A stretch of 64,000 nt of DNA from Undaria pinnatifida (Eukaryota > Sar > Phaeophyceae > Laminariales > Alariaceae), in contig JABAKD010000009.1 of NCBI GenBank assembly GCA_012845835.1, forward strand, positions 7,529,413 to 7,593,412. Direction: 5' to 3'. Below are positions 10,360 to 27,317 of this stretch, piece by piece; position 1 is the first letter of the stretch; each line of letters starts with the position of its first letter. The notes under the pieces are model-generated. The model was not told the DNA's origin. It saw only the letters and a program-made list of their open reading frames with translations, and did not search any database. The translations under genes and the position numbers were made by a program.

Positions 10360-12070
10360 ACGAATAACGGAAAACAAGGAGTAGGCGGAAGGTTCTCCGG
10401 CGTCCTCTTTCTTACAAGAAACGAATATGTACCCTCGATATATCATAGTATAAAAAAACTGCTGGCGCATCCATATTGGGGGAAAGAGCACTTTCTATTC
10501 GTACGCTCGATAATCGCAGGCACTCCTATAAAAAATCAAGGAGGCAGCTTTACCGGGGTCCTTCAGCGACAACAGACAACATTACACACTCCATTCGTTT
10601 ATGAGGCTGGGAGGAAACCGAAAGGGGCAGGGAGGGGGGGGGGGGCGCGGCGGGGGTTGAAATCGTGCATGGTCGAAGTCGTATGACCATGGACCCGCGG
10701 AGGGAAATGGTAGGGGAGGGGGGGCTACGTTTCTGACGATGGACAAACAAAACCTTGCACTCTTATTGAAAAAAAACCGGGCCAGCTGCACCAGGGTACT
10801 CTCACGAAAAAAAAAAAACTTACACCCTCCACTGCTTCATCTGACTGAAAAGAAAAAAATGGAAGGGGGGGCTTCGTTTCGGACGATCGACAACCAATAC
10901 CTTGAATTGCTATATCTTAAAAAGGGGAAGGCAGCTGCACCGGCGTACTCTCACGATAAACCACAAAATTACACCCTCCACTGCTTGACCAGACTGGGGA
11001 AAAAAATGGGAGGAGGGGGGGGGATCGACAACCAATACCCTGGACTCCTCATAAAAAAAAAGGGGGGGGCGTCAGCTGCACCGTGGTACTATCACGATAA
11101 ACCGCAAAAATACACCCTGCACTGCTTGACCAGACTGGGAGGAACAAAACGGGGTGGGGGGGGACGGGGATCGACAACCAATACCCTGGACTCCATAAAA
11201 AAAAGGGGGGCGCCAGCTGCACCGTGCTACTATCCCGATAAAGCACAAAATTACACCCTCTACTGCTTGACCAGACAGGGAGGAAAAAACGAGAGGGGTG
11301 GGCTTTGTTTCAGACGATCGACGACCAATACCCTGGACTCCTCTTCAAAACAAAAAAAAACGGGGGCCAGCTGCACCGTGGTACTCTCACGGTAGACCAC
11401 AAAATTACACTCTCCACCGCTTGACCGGACTTGGAGGAAAAAAACGGGGGGGGGGGGGGGGGCGGGGGGGACCAAAACCAATACCCTGGATTCCTATAAA
11501 AAAGAAACGGGTGCCAGCTGCACCGTGGTACTCTCACGATAAGCCACAAAATTACACCCTCCCCTGCTCCACCAGGCTGGGAGGGAAAAAACGAGAGCGG
11601 GGGATGGGTTCGTTACGGACGATGGACAAATAACTCCCTGCACCCCTATTCAAACAAAAAAGAAGGGGGCAATCTGCACCGTGGTACTCTCACGACAAAC
11701 CCCAAACTTACACCCTCCACTGCTTCGTCAGGCGGGATTTGAAAAATAGAGAAGGGGGGGGGGTCGTTTCTGATGCTCGACGGCCAACACCCTGCACTCC
11801 TATTTAAGAATAACAAAACGGTGGCCGGCTTCACCGGGGTGCTCTCACGATAAAAAACACACCATTATTTACACGATAATATACAAACCAAGATAGCGGG
11901 GGGGGGCTTTTGTTTCTGACGCTCGACAAACAATAATAACTGGGGGAAGGGGTGGGGGGGTATAGGCAGCTGTCTTCGAACTCACCACCTGGAATTAGAA
12001 AAACCACGCCGTCAGATGCACGTATCGAATCCAACAACCAACCCCCCCCCCCCCTCCGCCTCAGTATTAA
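10360..12070 (-). repeat. Nine-plus-unit minisatellite, inverse of the 9.1-kb array
   Basis: Well-preserved units begin near 10735, 10882, 11024, 11168, 11313, 11469, 11617, 11771 and 11918, each about 145-155 bp. Each carries gacgatcgacaaccaata(c), an A-run, ccagctgcaccgtggtactc, tcacgataaaccacaaaatt and acaccctccactgcttgacc, then a G-run. These are the reverse complements of the blocks in 9113-9850. More degenerate units reach back to about 10360. The many ORFs within are translations of the repeat. Confidence 0.9.
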
Positions 12071-12140
12071 AAAGGCCATGCCATCAGACGTTCATCACCA
12101 CGGTTGACACTCGTCCTTTTTCTGGCCCAACGCTCACCCG

Positions 12141-12529
12141 TTGACGACCATCACGTCCATCTCCAATAGCTTATACTCCGGCCCACCTCCCATCCTCCAC
12201 ACGCCATTCCCATCCTCCTTGTACCGCACAATCGCCCCCGCCGTACACGCTCGGATGCCGACAAACTCTCTACCTACGCATTATACAACGCGTAGTAATC
12301 TAGGCGTTCCTGAGAATATTCTCCTTCGGGCGAAACTGTCTGTTGTAGGCTAAGAGCGAAGTGGTCGCCGCTCGCGTAGGAGTTTCGCCGCTTCGCGTGG
12401 GTTTGGCGGCTGGGCCTGCCGGTTGGACCGCACTCTTGCACGCAGGCGGCAGAACCCCGCCCGTCGCCAGTAGGATTCGCCCCTTTTCTGTCTTGTAGTC
12501 TTCTTCCGACACGACCACTTTGGTTTGAT
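12141..12529. other. No gene seen
   Basis: Between the inverted array and the transposase remnant I see only a C-rich stretch and no convincing exon. Confidence 0.3.
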
Positions 12530-14776
12530 CATGTCGGTAGAAGTTTTACAGGTGGAAGAGGGCGACGATCAGGTCAGTCCGGCCTGCGAACCCTACACTG
12601 AGGGGCCTCCACAGAATGCCCCACGTTGACACGAGGATGCCGAACGACTGTTCGATCTTCACCCGCAGGTGGCTCAGGTAGAAGTTGAAGGTGTCCTGGT
12701 CCTATGGCAAGCTTTTCCCGGGGTACGGCGTGAGCAACTTGCCGCTGATTGGGTACACCGCATACTCGGTGATGTGGTACCCGTCTGGAAGGCGCATAGT
12801 TGCCTTTGCCACAGAAGATCGGGTCCACGCCGACCAATCGTTGGCAGCCCCCGGAGCGATGATCGAGACGCTGCAGAAGCGATAGTTGGCATCGCACGTC
12901 GCCTGTACGTTAAAGCCGAATTCCGTCTTGCTGCCTGAGAAGTACGATACGGTGTGGGAGGTGCTCTTTGCAGGCGGCGCTTTCATCTCGATCAACAGAT
13001 CATCTGTGGCAGACACAACATGATCGAAGATTCCGTTGGTGCTCTTGGCCTGACATATGGACGAACAAGAACAGGGCCGGGGAGGCGTACTTCAGAGGGT
13101 GTCACATCAGGACGCCAGAACCAAGGTTCCTCACGAAGAAATAAGCAGGCCTGCCTTCGGAAACCATCTCTATAGAATTCAATACCTTACGTACAGCTTG
13201 CATAACCACGCCATAGACTACTGCTGCTGTGACAGGTTGCTGTTATATTAATAGTACACGTACCCTCACCTCGAATCCCGCGGCAAAAAATCGGCACTTT
13301 TCGTCTGTCTGCGGAAAGACAGAACGGGCCGACTTCACGGGTGTTGTTGATCGCGTCGACGACCTTTCCCATGATGGTGAAAACCGTGGACGGTGAAATG
13401 CCAAACCTCGGTGCGATATCCAGGTAGGAACCCGCCGCCAGCATTCGCAGGCCTATCGCCAGCCGGATTTCCACCTAGATAGCTCCATGCTTCGCGCAAC
13501 GCAGTCCTGGGTAAGAGCAAAAACGATAGAATGTTGGTGTCCACCTCGACCGAGCTCCAACCCCATCCGGTACAGCAGCATTGCTCATCCCGTTGCTGTG
13601 CCTGCCGCAACGCACTTCTGCTTGCCGCAATGCACTACCCTTGCATTGCCTAACGCGACTACTGCTGTTGCAGTGCTACCGTATGTACGAACAGCTGTCA
13701 TAACCCTAACACATAGCTCCCTCCGTAAACCACGAAAGATTCACCCAACGTACTCATACACCAGGTACCTGGTGCCGGTATCACGTACTCGTAGGTAGCA
13801 TGTACTCGTAGTCGTTCCATGTGCCAGGATTTTGTGGAAGATCTATCTCACAGCTGATGTTTTATTGCTTTGCATAGACTGTACAGGTGGTTTTTTGTTC
13901 ATGAGTACACACCGCCTTGCAGCAGCACGAGTTGCCGTGCAACGTACCGGGCATACAAACTGTCATGTACAGATGGGATGGTAGATGGGAAATGCTCCAA
14001 GCGAGAGCTGAGCCTTACAACGCATCTGGGCTGCAGACGGTACAGCCTTGGGATGCGAAGACAAACTACGTACTCGTATACCAGGTACCTGGTGCCGGTA
14101 TCACGTACTCGTAGGTAGCACGTACTCGTAGTCGTACCATGTGTTCTATGGCCGGGATTTTGTGGAAGATCATCTCACAGCTGATGTTTTATTACTTGCA
14201 TATGTACAGGTGGTTTTTAGATCATGAGTACATACCGCCTTGCAGCAGCACGAGTTGCCGTGCAACGTACCGGGCATACAAGCTATCATATACAGAGGGT
14301 ATGGTAGATGGGAGATGCTCCAAGCGAGTGCTGAGCCTTACAACGCATCTGGGCTGCAGAGGGTACAGCCTTGGGATGCGAAGACAAACTACGTACCTAG
14401 GGTACATCACATGATACTCACTTCCAAAGCGCTCGTTCTTTTGGATAGCTGGACGAAGCTTTACGAAGCTCGCCTCAGACATTCGAACAGTCCTGCGGAA
14501 AGCCTTGCGCCGACGTAGATCCTCTCTGAACTCTGGCCATGTCATACCGTGCGGCTCGTAGATAGGCGTCCGTGTCTTGGGAGCATAGAGTGTAGCTCCT
14601 GCTGTCAGGAGCATGCCGAACACGACGAGGACACCAGCGATAGCCTTTGGTTTCTGCGCCTCGTGTCTGGATAATTGGGAAGGCTGAATCGTTGCTTCGT
14701 CCGACTCGAGGATGAGTCCTCCGGAGGCCCAGGCCACTTCCTTCCATCGGCCATAATGTTGGACAACCCTGGTCAA
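12530..14776 (-). pseudogene. Broken PIF/Harbinger-type (DDE_Tnp_4) transposase
   Basis: Reading the minus strand, 14776-14430 encodes an N-terminal part with WPEFREDLRRRKAFRRTVRM then SEASFVKLRPAIQ. 13490-13340 encodes the helix-turn-helix-like part EIRLAIGLRMLAAGSYLDIA with FGISPSTVFTIMGKVVDAIN. 13025-12690 encodes the catalytic-core part (DDLLIEMKAPPAKSTSHTVS, KTEFGFNVQATCDANYRF, IAPGAANDWSAW, LPDGYHITEYAVYPISGKLL). 12685-12535 encodes the end (FYLSHLRVKIEQSFGILVST, ending LFHL*NFYR, where the family has LHNF). In-frame stops interrupt the last parts (TAG after LTPYPGKSLP; TAA inside LHNF). A tandem repeat is inserted in the middle. The domain family is established; the order of fragments is seen in the sequence. 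It is non-functional as read. Confidence 0.75.
13748..14398 (+). repeat. Two-copy tandem repeat of about 321 bp
   Basis: The unit starts at a CGTACTCGTATACCAGGTAC-like word (13748 and 14069), contains ttgcagcagcacgagttgcc and gggatgcgaagacaaacta, and is cut at about 14398. It lies between the N-terminal and central parts of the Harbinger remnant and carries the ACCAGGTACCTGGT palindrome seen across the window. Confidence 0.85.
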
Positions 14777-14867
14777 CGTTTGAGGCTACCCGATGGTCCA
14801 AGCGTTGGGCCACGGCGCTTGTGGGAGCACTGCCTTCGAAATAAGGAAATCGACGACAGGATTTCCT

Positions 14868-16545
14868 AATTTGTGATTGTCAACTTTTCCAATTAAACCC
14901 GAACGATCCCAACCCGCAACACAGGGGGTTATAAATCCTGCGAGGGGGGCTCTATGGTTGAAGTTGATCCTTAATCCTGCAAGCAGCAAGCCAGTTTTCA
15001 TTGGTTGCCTCACACACCCCACCGCCCCACACAACGATATCACCTCCCCCTCCAAACGCTCTACATCGATCACCACCACCCAGCTCTGTAGGGCACGGAC
15101 ACGAGGTAGATGCGGCTGCGCCACCATAGCTAGGCCGGGAGGGCCCTCTCTCGGCTGTGCTGTGGTGGACTACTACTACTACAGCTGCTGCTGCTGCTGC
15201 TGTGTCTTCGCGTTTGTCGCCATACACATCCGTGCTCTTGTCTTTGGTTGTGTGTGTCGCCACACGCCCGCCCTTGTTTTACTCATCATCATGTTTGTGT
15301 CTCGCGTTTTCCGTTACAATCGTGCGCTGCCGCGTCCTAGCGGCAGATGGCAGCCACGTGTGAAAGGCTGCCGGACAGCAGCACAGGTGAAGTTCCGTGA
15401 GGGGGCGCGCACGTGCGTGCGCACACGGTGACACTACTCCAATGCATCTCGAGGATTGCCCGCACAAGATGAATGCCGTCTGTCCCCCAGTTTTTAGGAC
15501 ACAACATCCCGATCTACGAAGAAGGCGCATTGATAACTGTTGTCACAGCAGTTATGCAAGAATGTTGCCGGAAATTTCCGCCAAGAATTTTCTGAGAAAT
15601 TCGTGGTGGGCATACTTTTAAAGTTATGGAAAAAAAAAGGTTTCCAATTACATCGCAGGCATTGTTCCTATCGGACATGGAAGGCGTTATACACTCTCGA
15701 TTTACTCTACAACCACCCTATATCCTTTTCAATTAAACTCGAACGATCCCAAACCGCAACACAGGGGGTGCTCTTTGGTTGAAGTTGATCCCGTATCCTG
15801 CAAGCAGCAAGCCAGTTTTCATTGATTGCCTCCCACACCCCACCCGCCCCACACAACGATATCACCTCCCCCTCCAAACGCTCTACATCAATCACCACCC
15901 AGCCCTGTAGGGCACGGACACGAGGCAGATGCGGCTGCGCCACCATAGCTAGGCCGGGAGGGCCCTCTCTCGGCTGTGCTGTGGTGGGCTACTACTACCA
16001 CAGCTGCAGCTGCTGTCTCTTCTTCGCGTTTGTCGCCATACACATCCGTGCTCTTGTCTTTGGTTTTGTGTGTCGCCACACGCCCGCCCTTGTTTTACTC
16101 ATCATGTATGTGTCTCGCGTTTTCCGTTACAATCGTGCGTAGCCGCGTCCTAGCGGCAGATGGCAACGACGTGTGAAAGGCTGCCGGACAGCAGCACGGG
16201 TGAAGTTCTGTGAGGGTGCGCGCACGTGCGTGCGCACGCACTACTCCAGAATGCATCTCGAGGACTGCTCAAACACAAGGCGAATGCCGTCTGTCCCCCA
16301 GTTTTTAGGACACAACACCCCGATCTACGAAGAAGGCGCATTGATTTCTGCTGTCACAGCAGTTATTCGAGAATGTTGCCGGAAATTTCCGCCAAGAATT
16401 TTCCCAGAAATTCATGGTGGTCATACTTTTATAGTGATGGAAAAAAAAAAGGTTTCCTATTACATCGCAGGTATTATTCCTCTCGGACCTGGAAGGCGTT
16501 ATACACTTTCGATTTACTCTACAACCACCCTATCGACATATATTT
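14868..16545 (+). repeat. Tandem duplication of an about 840-bp segment
   Basis: 14868-15715 and 15716-16545 align end to end. Shared blocks include cgaacgatccca(a/c)cc, cacacaacgatatcacctcc, ggccgggagggccctctctc, a CTG/TAC microsatellite, cgcacgtgcgtgcgcac, and ggaaggcgttatacact. They differ by scattered substitutions and by microsatellite length. No frame is conserved between copies, so I call neither a gene. LTR ends (TG...CA with target duplication) are not evident. Confidence 0.8.
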
Positions 16546-16551
16546 TTTGGG

Positions 16552-16690
16552 CCTGAAGAATTTCCTAAATTATGACATAACGCCTCCGTATTTTAAGACA
16601 AAATATGGAAAATTAGGAAAATTAGGAAAATTAGGAAAATTAGGACAAAAAAAGCTCTCCGATAAGAACGGCCCATCTCTATAGGCATAG
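16552..16690 (-). repeat. Dispersed repeat with a (GAAAATTAG)n core
   Basis: Four to five copies of gaaaattag at 16607-16645 are flanked by aatttcctaaatta and ctctccgataagaacggccc, which are inverted relative to 7262-7325. Confidence 0.45.
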
Positions 16691-16751
16691 TTCTCAAAAA
16701 ACGATGCTGGTATAATAAACCACAACTTAACGTTCTATAAAGAACGTGCTG

Positions 16752-17300
16752 TCAACATTGCTTCCGAAGGAGCATGCAGGCTTGCTTGGACTCTTCCTCC
16801 TCAGCGGAGGTACCCAGCACCTTGCACTCTTGTTTTTTGTCGATGGTCTTGTGGATCTGTCCACAAACGTTGAAGCATGGCGGGAGAACGTCGATAAGTA
16901 TGTGTAAAAAAAAATATTCGTACTTCTCTCCAGCAGACGTCGTAACCATCCAAATTATTGGAGCTCCTTTCGCTGTTAGTAATTGTTGTGGTATTGTTGT
17001 ACTTGCTCTTGGTACTTGGAAAAAGAGCCGCACTTCATAGACTATATCCGCACGCCATCCCCTAGTTTTGAGCAAGAGACATGGATGTCTCGACTCGTGA
17101 CACACAGGACGCAAGATAAGAGTAGAACGTACCTCGATGTCGAACGCCCTCGTGGCACCGTGGGAATGGAATGCGGGATGTATATCGAGCAAGTGGTCGC
17201 CTGCCTTCTTCAGGAGGTCACCGACCTTGATGTCGCCGGTGCACTTCGTGTTTATGTCCTCGCCGACTTGGCGGCCCTCGGCGGCTGCTTCGCAGGGCTT
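16752..17300 (-). CDS. Two 3'-terminal exons of an unrecognised gene
   Basis: Minus-strand exon 17300-17133 (168 nt, phase 0 both ends) follows a good acceptor (tcgtttgcag|AA) and ends at GAG|GTACGT. It encodes 56 residues beginning KPCEAAAEGRQVGEDINTKC. Joining it to 16856-16752 (acceptor gtttgtggacag|AT) keeps frame and gives a 34-residue tail (IHKTIDKKQECKVLGTSAEE ... LLRKQC, stop TGA). The piece is Cys-containing, charged and non-repetitive, and the phases match, so I think it is real. I recognise no family, and the upstream exons (above 17300) were not found with confidence. Confidence 0.45.
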   Translation of the reverse strand, partial: KPCEAAAEGRQVGEDINTKCTGDIKVGDLLKKAGDHLLDIHPAFHSHGATRAFDIEVRSTLILRPVCHESRHPCLLLKTRGWRADIVYEVRLFFQVPRASTTIPQQLLTAKGAPIIWMVTTSAGEKYEYFFLHILIDVLPPCFNVCGQIHKTIDKKQECKVLGTSAEEEESKQACMLLRKQC

Positions 17301-17724
17301 CTGCAAACGACAACAACGGATGGGAATACCTTGCGTTCAGTGAATGTTCAAGATAGTAAGGCCACGTAGCTGTCGTCGATTTCCAAAGATGGAAAGGAAG
17401 TCGTACAATTTAACACTGTTGTAATGAAAGCGGTCGTTTATGGGCAAAGCCCTGCCTGGCACCACAACGTTGCTAACACCTATGAAACCACCACTGGGAC
17501 AGGAACGAACGGGATTCACAGTCGCAACTGGTAAGCGTAAGCCCCGGTATACTGCTATATAAGGCCTACCGGCGGAATACCGACAACCAAGGGTAAGAGA
17601 CAGTACCTGCTGTATATATTGTTCGGTACTACTCTATTACTGCTGCTGCTATCAACACTATTACGACCGACGTGTACTGCGATTCCTGAAGAGGTTGCGC
17701 ACCCTACTTGTACTCGTTAATACA

Positions 17725-18335
17725 AAGAGTTCATGTGGTTGTATGAAAAATGAGTAACAGTAGTAGTACACCGCGTCACTACGTGAACAACTCGCTAACC
17801 CCAATCACGGGACTGCTCTCCAGCATCACCCAGGTTAACTTCAGCTTCTGTTTACTGCTATATATCAACCTCCAGTGTGTACTGCGACTGGTGCTGAGGT
17901 ATCATGCTGCTGTGTTATTTATCACTGCATGGACCATTTTTACAACCCTGGCTGACCCCCGTGATGAGACTTGCCCGTTTTCATTGCGTCTTACATGTAT
18001 AGATACCACGTAGTCGTAGTCGTACATCCAAAACGTGTGTTAATATCACAGCACAAAGCGTCACTGCATGGACCACTTACTTGTTCAACCCCCGCTTACC
18101 CCGATGACGGGACTGCCCCGTACTCGTAGTCGTACATACATGAAGTGTGTTTGGCTGTACGTATGAAAAAGAAATCGCATCACACAGCAGCGTCACTGCA
18201 TAGGTCTACTCGTAGACCTGAGTACTTGTACAATTCCCGCTACACCGCGATGACGGGACTGCCCCGTACACGTGCTCGTACATGCAAAAGTGTGTTTGTA
18301 CGCATGAAAAAGAAATCACAGCACAACGACAGAAA
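17725..18335 (+). repeat. Three-to-four-unit tandem repeat, about 120-140 bp
   Basis: Repeating landmarks are cgtcactgcatggacca, the gatgacgggactgccccgta block, ctcgtagtcgtacat and tatgaaaaagaaatc(a/g)ca. Units are diverged. The ORFs in this stretch follow the repeat. Confidence 0.7.
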
Positions 18336-18351
18336 TGTAACTCACGTTTCG

Positions 18352-18744
18352 TCAAGCTCTCAGCTCCTTCGTTAGGGACGCCGATCGAAGGTGAATCACA
18401 GGTGTCCGCGTCACACCAGTCACACACACGAGGGTTGTCGCCGCTTCCCCAGTGCTTCTTGTTAAGGTTATGAAAAGCTTGGCACGTGGAAGGCTCGTCA
18501 CTCCAGGAGTCCTGCAGGTGTCGCAGACAGCGTACTGGGAACTCCTGTTTTTCCTATTTCGTGCGATGAGGAAGCCGTCACAACCCTTGCTCGGGCACGG
18601 CCAATCAGGATTGCCAGAAGAAGCTGAGTCCCGTTCTTGCCCGACCAGCTTCCACACGCCTGATCCTGAACCTCCACCACCCCCACTGTTGGCGGAGCCT
18701 CCTCCCGCACTAGCCTTGGTCCGCTTCGCAAATTTTAACTCCAA
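18352..18744 (-). other. Possible exon with a Cys4 knuckle
   Basis: A 130-residue minus frame includes a Gly/Ser-rich linker and then DWPCPSKGCDGFLIARNRKN followed by YAVCDTC. The CPSKGC...CDTC pairing looks like a small zinc ribbon. No family was identified and no splice sites are firm. It might be an upstream exon of the 16.7-17.3 kb gene. Confidence 0.2.
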
Positions 18745-18844
18745 ATTGTTATTGCCGATCCGGCAAATTTCAAATTCAAATTGTTTGCAGCCGTCAACGG
18801 CAATTCCCTCTCAACAGCCAGCAATTGGCCAACTTCAAAAGTAA

Positions 18845-19514
18845 AAGTACAAAAAAGAAGTTGCTGAAAAAGCAAAATAAAAATATCAGAGAGCAAGCAG
18901 TAAAAAGATCAGAGAATGAGATCTAAAAAGTAAGTAAGAATGAGACTAGGGAAAGCAAGGAAGGCAAGGAACTTCGGGACGGTTCTTTTTCCCAGCAACT
19001 AATTTTCTTTTCGGCAATTACGGGCTGAGAAGGGCTGAGAGGGGGGAGGATATGCCGAGCGAGACGTCCGAGGGGGGCGAGGTCTAGGTATATAGTTTTA
19101 TATCGTAGATAGATTGCGGCGGAACCCTAAAATGTCGGTTGGAATTTACAGTTGGCCCGAGGTGTTTTGTACCGGTATGTTTTTGGGGTAATCACACCGC
19201 TTGCTTTTTAGGGTGGTTCGTACGCTTTCATAGGGTCTTGAGATGTGATCGATCGAGCATGCACCACGCACACTCTCTCACAACTCAACTCAACTCAACT
19301 CAGCAGCACCACTCTTCCTTCTTCGTCTCTTCTTCGAGACCGCGCTAATAATAAACACACCACCGCCCTTGGGGCGTCTTATTTCGTCATCAGCTCTGCG
19401 GAGCTTGAAACTTGACCGCAACAACGGCAGAGTAACATCTGCCGAGTGCTCACCTCTCGTGCCAAATCTGGCATAACCCAGATCGCACACAGCCACAGGG
19501 GACGTACCCCCCCC
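18845..19514. other. No gene seen
   Basis: A/G-rich stretch (18840-18960) followed by ordinary sequence with a short (ACTCA)n run near 19281-19300. No exon is supported. Confidence 0.3.
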
Positions 19515-19528
19515 ATCAACTACTACTG

Positions 19529-19569
<41 letters not shown>

Positions 19570-19680
19570 GATACTACTGCTGATACTACTATTGATACTA
19601 CTACTACAGTAATACTACTACTACTACTACTACTACTACTACCGATAATGCTATTGATACTGCTACTGTTTGTTGATACT
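19515..19680 (+). repeat. (ACT)n microsatellite
   Basis: Long ACT/CTA array with GATACTACT variants. Confidence 0.95.
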
Positions 19681-19989
19681 ACTTACTGGTAGGACCGTTG
19701 CCGCGGCAGGAGGGGGGTTCATTTGTGGGGCCTCGCTTTGCAGTGGTTCGGGGTCACTCCCGCGAGCAACCCCCCTTCCTTTACGGTCCTCAAGCTTTCG
19801 TGCTTTATTGTGTGTTTGTGTGCCACCTGAAACCGCTACGGAATAGTAGGCTAGGACACGCCAAAACAAAAATCCCCTAAAGCTACATTTATTGAGGTAT
19901 GATTAAAGAGTTACTCGAGCGAGTGGGAAAACACACAGTGAAAAAGAGGGTGCCCCTCCTACTGTAGCCATGGTCTCTGGCCTGCGACT

Positions 19990-20150
19990 AAGAACGAATG
20001 AACGAATGAGCGTATGGACGAGTGAACGAATGAACGATTAAAGAAAGAATAAACGACTGAACGACTGAACATATGAACGAATGAACGAATGAGAACGAAT
20101 ATACTTTGAATCAACGAATATTCAATGAACGAATGAACGACGGCCGACGC
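19990..20150 (+). repeat. (GAACGAAT)n octamer repeat
   Basis: Imperfect GAACGAAT/GAACGACT units over about 160 bp. Confidence 0.85.
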
Positions 20151-20649
20151 AGCGGGGACAGAGAAAACAACACTTTATATATCTCGCACTCAGTGGTTGG
20201 AGTTCGCTACACAAAATCTCCCCCCATCAAGCAAAAACTAAAAATTCCATCGACACAGACACTGAACCCCCCCCCCCCCCCATGTCCCTTACTTACCACC
20301 GCTTCTCCTACCCTGCCACCTACCGGTACGACACTGCAACAACAGCGGCAGTCCTATTATTTACAACAGTACCTTGAACTAATATTCCAGGCTTATTATG
20401 ATGGTGCCTTGAGACGGAACGGGAATGGCGGTAACGTGGGGATGGGGCGGCGAAATCGTTGTCAACATGGTCCCGTCTTATTAACGTCAAAAATAACACA
20501 AGTATCCACACTGCTGAAACTAAGAGTGCATTCGTGATCCCTCATTGGTACGGTACCCTTTTGCCTGACGACGACAGACGCACTATAATGGGAGACCCCG
20601 AATTATCCCTGGATAGAGCTTTCATATGTAGGGTAACGTTGTGGCTTCT

Positions 20650-21398
20650 GTAACGGTTTTCACCGCACTAAACTGGGGTCCCGCACTAAAGGGTCCCACG
20701 CTACGCTGGGCCAGGGCAGACTGTACCATGACTGAAGTCAGACTTGCCGATTTTTACCGCATTAAACTGGGAGCCCGCACGAAAGAGTGCCGCACCAACG
20801 CGGGAACACAGCGGGCTGTACCACTACTGAAGTCGGATTTGCCTAAATTCACAGCATTAAACAGGAAGACCGCATTAAAGGGTACCGCACTAACGCGGGG
20901 CCACGTTAGGCTGTAGTACCACGACTGAAGTCATATTTGCCGAATACACGGCACTTAACTGGGGGCCTCGCACTTAAGGGCACCGCACTAACGCGGGATC
21001 ACTTCAGGTCGTACCACGACTGAAATCGGATTTGCCGGTTTTCACGGCATTAAACAGGGGGCCCGCACTAAAAGGCACCGCACTAGCGCGGGGCCATGTT
21101 AGGCTGCAGTAACAGCTGTAGTAACACGATTAAAGTCAGATTTGCCGATTTTTACGGTACTAAATTGGGGTCCCGCACTAACGCGGAGCCACGTACGGTT
21201 GCAGTACCACGACTGAAGTCCGATTTGCCGAATTGTACCGCACTAAACTGGGGTCCCGTACTAAAGGGTGCCGCACTAACGCGGGGCCACGTCAGGCTGT
21301 AGTACCACGGCTGAAGTCAGATTTGCGATTTTTACCACATTAAACTGGGAGCCCGCGCAAAAGGGTACCGCACTAACGCGCGACAGCAACCGACTGAA

Positions 21399-21420
<22 letters not shown>
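20650..21420 (+). repeat. Minisatellite of about 84-109-bp units
   Basis: The landmark tgaagtc(a/g)gatttgccgatt recurs near 20732, 20828, 20926, 21022, 21131, 21215, 21311 and 21403. Each is followed by cactaaactggggtcccgca and ccgcactaacgcggggccac. The array runs up to the stop codon of the UVSSA-like gene and may overlap its 3'-untranslated region. Confidence 0.85.
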
Positions 21421-26851
<5,431 letters not shown>

Positions 26852-26938
26852 ACTGCTGTTGTGGTGTCTATGTGTGTAACGTGTGTGGCGGTGTAGAGGG
26901 CACGGCTTGAAGCAAACCGCGATTACGATAGTGTTCTA

Positions 26939-26990
26939 TTGTTGTTGTAGCTGCTGCTGCTGCTGCTGCTGGTGTTGTTGGTGGGCTGCC
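26939..26990 (+). repeat. GTT/CTG trinucleotide tract
   Basis: ttgttgttgtag followed by (CTG)7-8 and GTTGTTGG, upstream of the UVSSA-like start. Confidence 0.8.
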
Positions 26991-27317
26991 GGTGTTGTTA
27001 GTGTCGGCGCCGGTGGTGGTGCTGTTGTTGCGGCTACAACGAGAGTACTCTGAACACCGGAAGGAAGCGAGGGCCTGAATGGGCATCGAGCAAGGGCAAC
27101 ATTGACATTCGAAGCATACAGCAAACATCCAGGGTAAATGCGGTGTACAGCAGGGCTGGCACTGATAGACGGGGCTGCTGATTGTCAACGTCACGATGAT
27201 CACTAGCTGGTACATAGTAGAACTACATAGTAGAGCTACGCATGATAGTCCGCGACAGCTATCGTAAGCGCGGCTGCTGCGGATGTGTACAAGTGCTAAG
27301 TGCTCTTCCAATGATAC

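Noticed and set aside
10739-11633. Repeated frames (NQYPGLL..., AAPWYYHDKPQKYTLH...)
   Set aside because: They repeat with the minisatellite unit, appear in several frames and depend on homopolymer length. No evidence of a repeat protein.
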